The position numbers and the translations under genes were made by a program. The notes under the pieces were generated by a model, which was given only the letters and a program-made list of their open reading frames with translations, was not told where the DNA came from and did no database searches. This document shows, one piece after another, positions 5,596 to 5,933 of a stretch of DNA of 5,933 nucleotides (positions are counted from its first letter, which is position 1; every line of letters begins with the position of its first letter). Origin of the DNA: Sphingomonadaceae bacterium (GTDB lineage Bacteria > Pseudomonadota > Alphaproteobacteria > Sphingomonadales > Sphingomonadaceae); the NCBI GenBank assembly GCA_019239785.1, contig JAFAZM010000034.1, forward strand, positions 1 to 5,933. The letters run 5' to 3'.

Positions 5596-5694
5596 CTAGA
5601 ACGAACTCAATAGCAGCCCGGCGCCGCCCAGCAAGGCGGCGCAGCCGAGCAGCCATGCGAGACGGCGGTCGGAGACGTGGAACATCAGCAGCAT
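5596..5694 (-). CDS. 32-residue single-helix membrane miniprotein
   Basis: Reading from ATG 5694 to TAG at 5596 gives a 32-residue peptide: a short start MLLMFHVSDRR (1-11), then an uninterrupted hydrophobic helix from about residue 12 (LAWLLGCAALLGGAGLLLSSF). The helix is rich in Gly, Ala and Leu with small-residue faces that favour helix packing, and the stop follows directly, leaving almost no tail. The charged residues D9, R10 and R11 precede the helix, so N-in topology is likely. Translation is well supported: AGGAG at 5702-5706 overlaps the upstream stop codon and lies 7 nt before the ATG. The gene sits 10 nt after one two-helix protein gene and 16 nt before another, which implies co-expression and perhaps a shared complex. 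I recognise no family. Its tiny size means it would often be missed by gene finders. Confidence 0.62.
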   Translation of the reverse strand: MLLMFHVSDRRLAWLLGCAALLGGAGLLLSSF

Positions 5695-5701
5695 CTCGCC
5701 T

Positions 5702-5706
5702 CTCCT
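5702..5706 (-). promoter_or_regulatory. Shine-Dalgarno site of the miniprotein, overlapping the upstream stop codon
   Basis: AGGAG on the minus strand overlaps the TAG stop (5707-5705) of the upstream gene and has an ideal 7-nt spacing to ATG 5694. This arrangement suggests translational coupling. Confidence 0.6.
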
Positions 5707-5933
5707 ACAAATCCACGCCGCCGCGCGTCTTGGCGACGACGACGGTCACGAACAAAGCGGTGATGAGGACGATCGCGGCGGCGAAGCCGACCAGCGTGCG
5801 GCCGAGCAGCAGCCAGGTCGCGGCCCCGATCAGCGACGTATAGAAAGCGATGAAGGCGTTGCCGCGCCAGCCGACCGTCGTCGTGGCGCGGCAGCGGCCG
5901 CCGCTGCGCACGAACCAATGATCCTGGAACTCC
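5705..5933 (-). CDS. Small two-helix membrane protein, N-terminus cut by window edge
   Basis: Seventy-five residues plus the stop are visible; the frame stays open to the window edge. It reads EFQDHWFVRSGGRCRATTTV and then GWRGN, followed by two hydrophobic helices (visible residues about 26-43 and 46-67) and the tail AKTRGGVDL. A GTG at 5911 could be taken as the start, but the HWF motif lies upstream of it in the same frame, and the related gene at 5352-5579 has the equivalent WF near its own start. The true start is therefore probably just outside the window. The WF-x14-W-x-G spacing, helix lengths and basic residue after helix 2 match the 5352-5579 protein closely enough to suggest old duplication. 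It is the first visible gene of a three-gene minus-strand cluster and is coupled to the miniprotein that follows. The function is unknown. Confidence 0.75.
   Translation of the reverse strand, partial: EFQDHWFVRSGGRCRATTTVGWRGNAFIAFYTSLIGAATWLLLGRTLVGFAAAIVLITALFVTVVVAKTRGGVDL

Noticed and set aside
5328..5843. Plus-strand frame of 171 codons opposite the small membrane protein cluster
   Set aside because: It spans three minus-strand frames with ribosome sites and coherent membrane helices, and begins inside the 5309-5350 hairpin. Composition is typical of a shadow frame.
5705..5911. GTG at 5911 as start of the right-edge membrane protein
   Set aside because: The frame stays open further upstream and includes the HWF motif shared with its apparent paralogue, so the real start is most likely outside the window.

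Overview
The window is GC-rich DNA, tightly packed, and looks like a free-living alphaproteobacterium. A Sphingomonas-like (Sphingomonadales) source is my best guess. It rests on the IspG sequence, the retropepsin-like protease next to ispG, the GC-rich fold-back intergenic repeats and TTAACC-type upstream motifs. No rRNA, tRNA, CRISPR array, insertion sequence or phage gene was seen.

Region 1 (1-3588, all minus strand). Reading in the direction of transcription: a Tat-exported M24-type metallopeptidase (3588-2341); a two-helix membrane protein with a possible PH-like cytosolic domain (2327-1818), 13 nt downstream and probably co-transcribed; then ispG (1739-606), which encodes the penultimate enzyme of the MEP isoprenoid pathway; then a membrane-anchored retropepsin-like aspartic protease (383 to beyond base 1, C-terminus cut off). 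The two gaps around ispG hold members of one repeat family: a single GC-rich hairpin at 1783-1804, and a composite inverted repeat of about 150 bp at 456-604 that abuts the ispG stop codon.

Region 2 (3589-4901). A 110-bp divergent intergenic region separates the peptidase from a plus-strand, multi-spanning acyltransferase-3 protein of the OpgC/MdoC type (3699-4901). It probably O-acylates a glycan at the cytoplasmic membrane.

Region 3 (4902-5933). A short plus-strand gene (4989-5255) encodes an 88-residue protein with a proline-rich N-terminal half and a helical C-terminus; it is flanked by hairpins. A strong hairpin at 5309-5350 separates it from a convergent minus-strand cluster of very small membrane proteins: a partial two-helix protein entering from the right edge (5933-5705), a 32-residue single-helix miniprotein (5694-5596), and a second two-helix protein (5579-5352). 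The two-helix proteins share a WF-x(13-14)-W-x-G motif before the first helix and look like diverged tandem paralogues. This cluster is the least explained part of the window.

Most of the window is ordinary chromosomal housekeeping and envelope biology. The items most worth a second look are the miniprotein cluster and the composite fold-back repeat. I see no convincing evidence of a defence system or mobile system.
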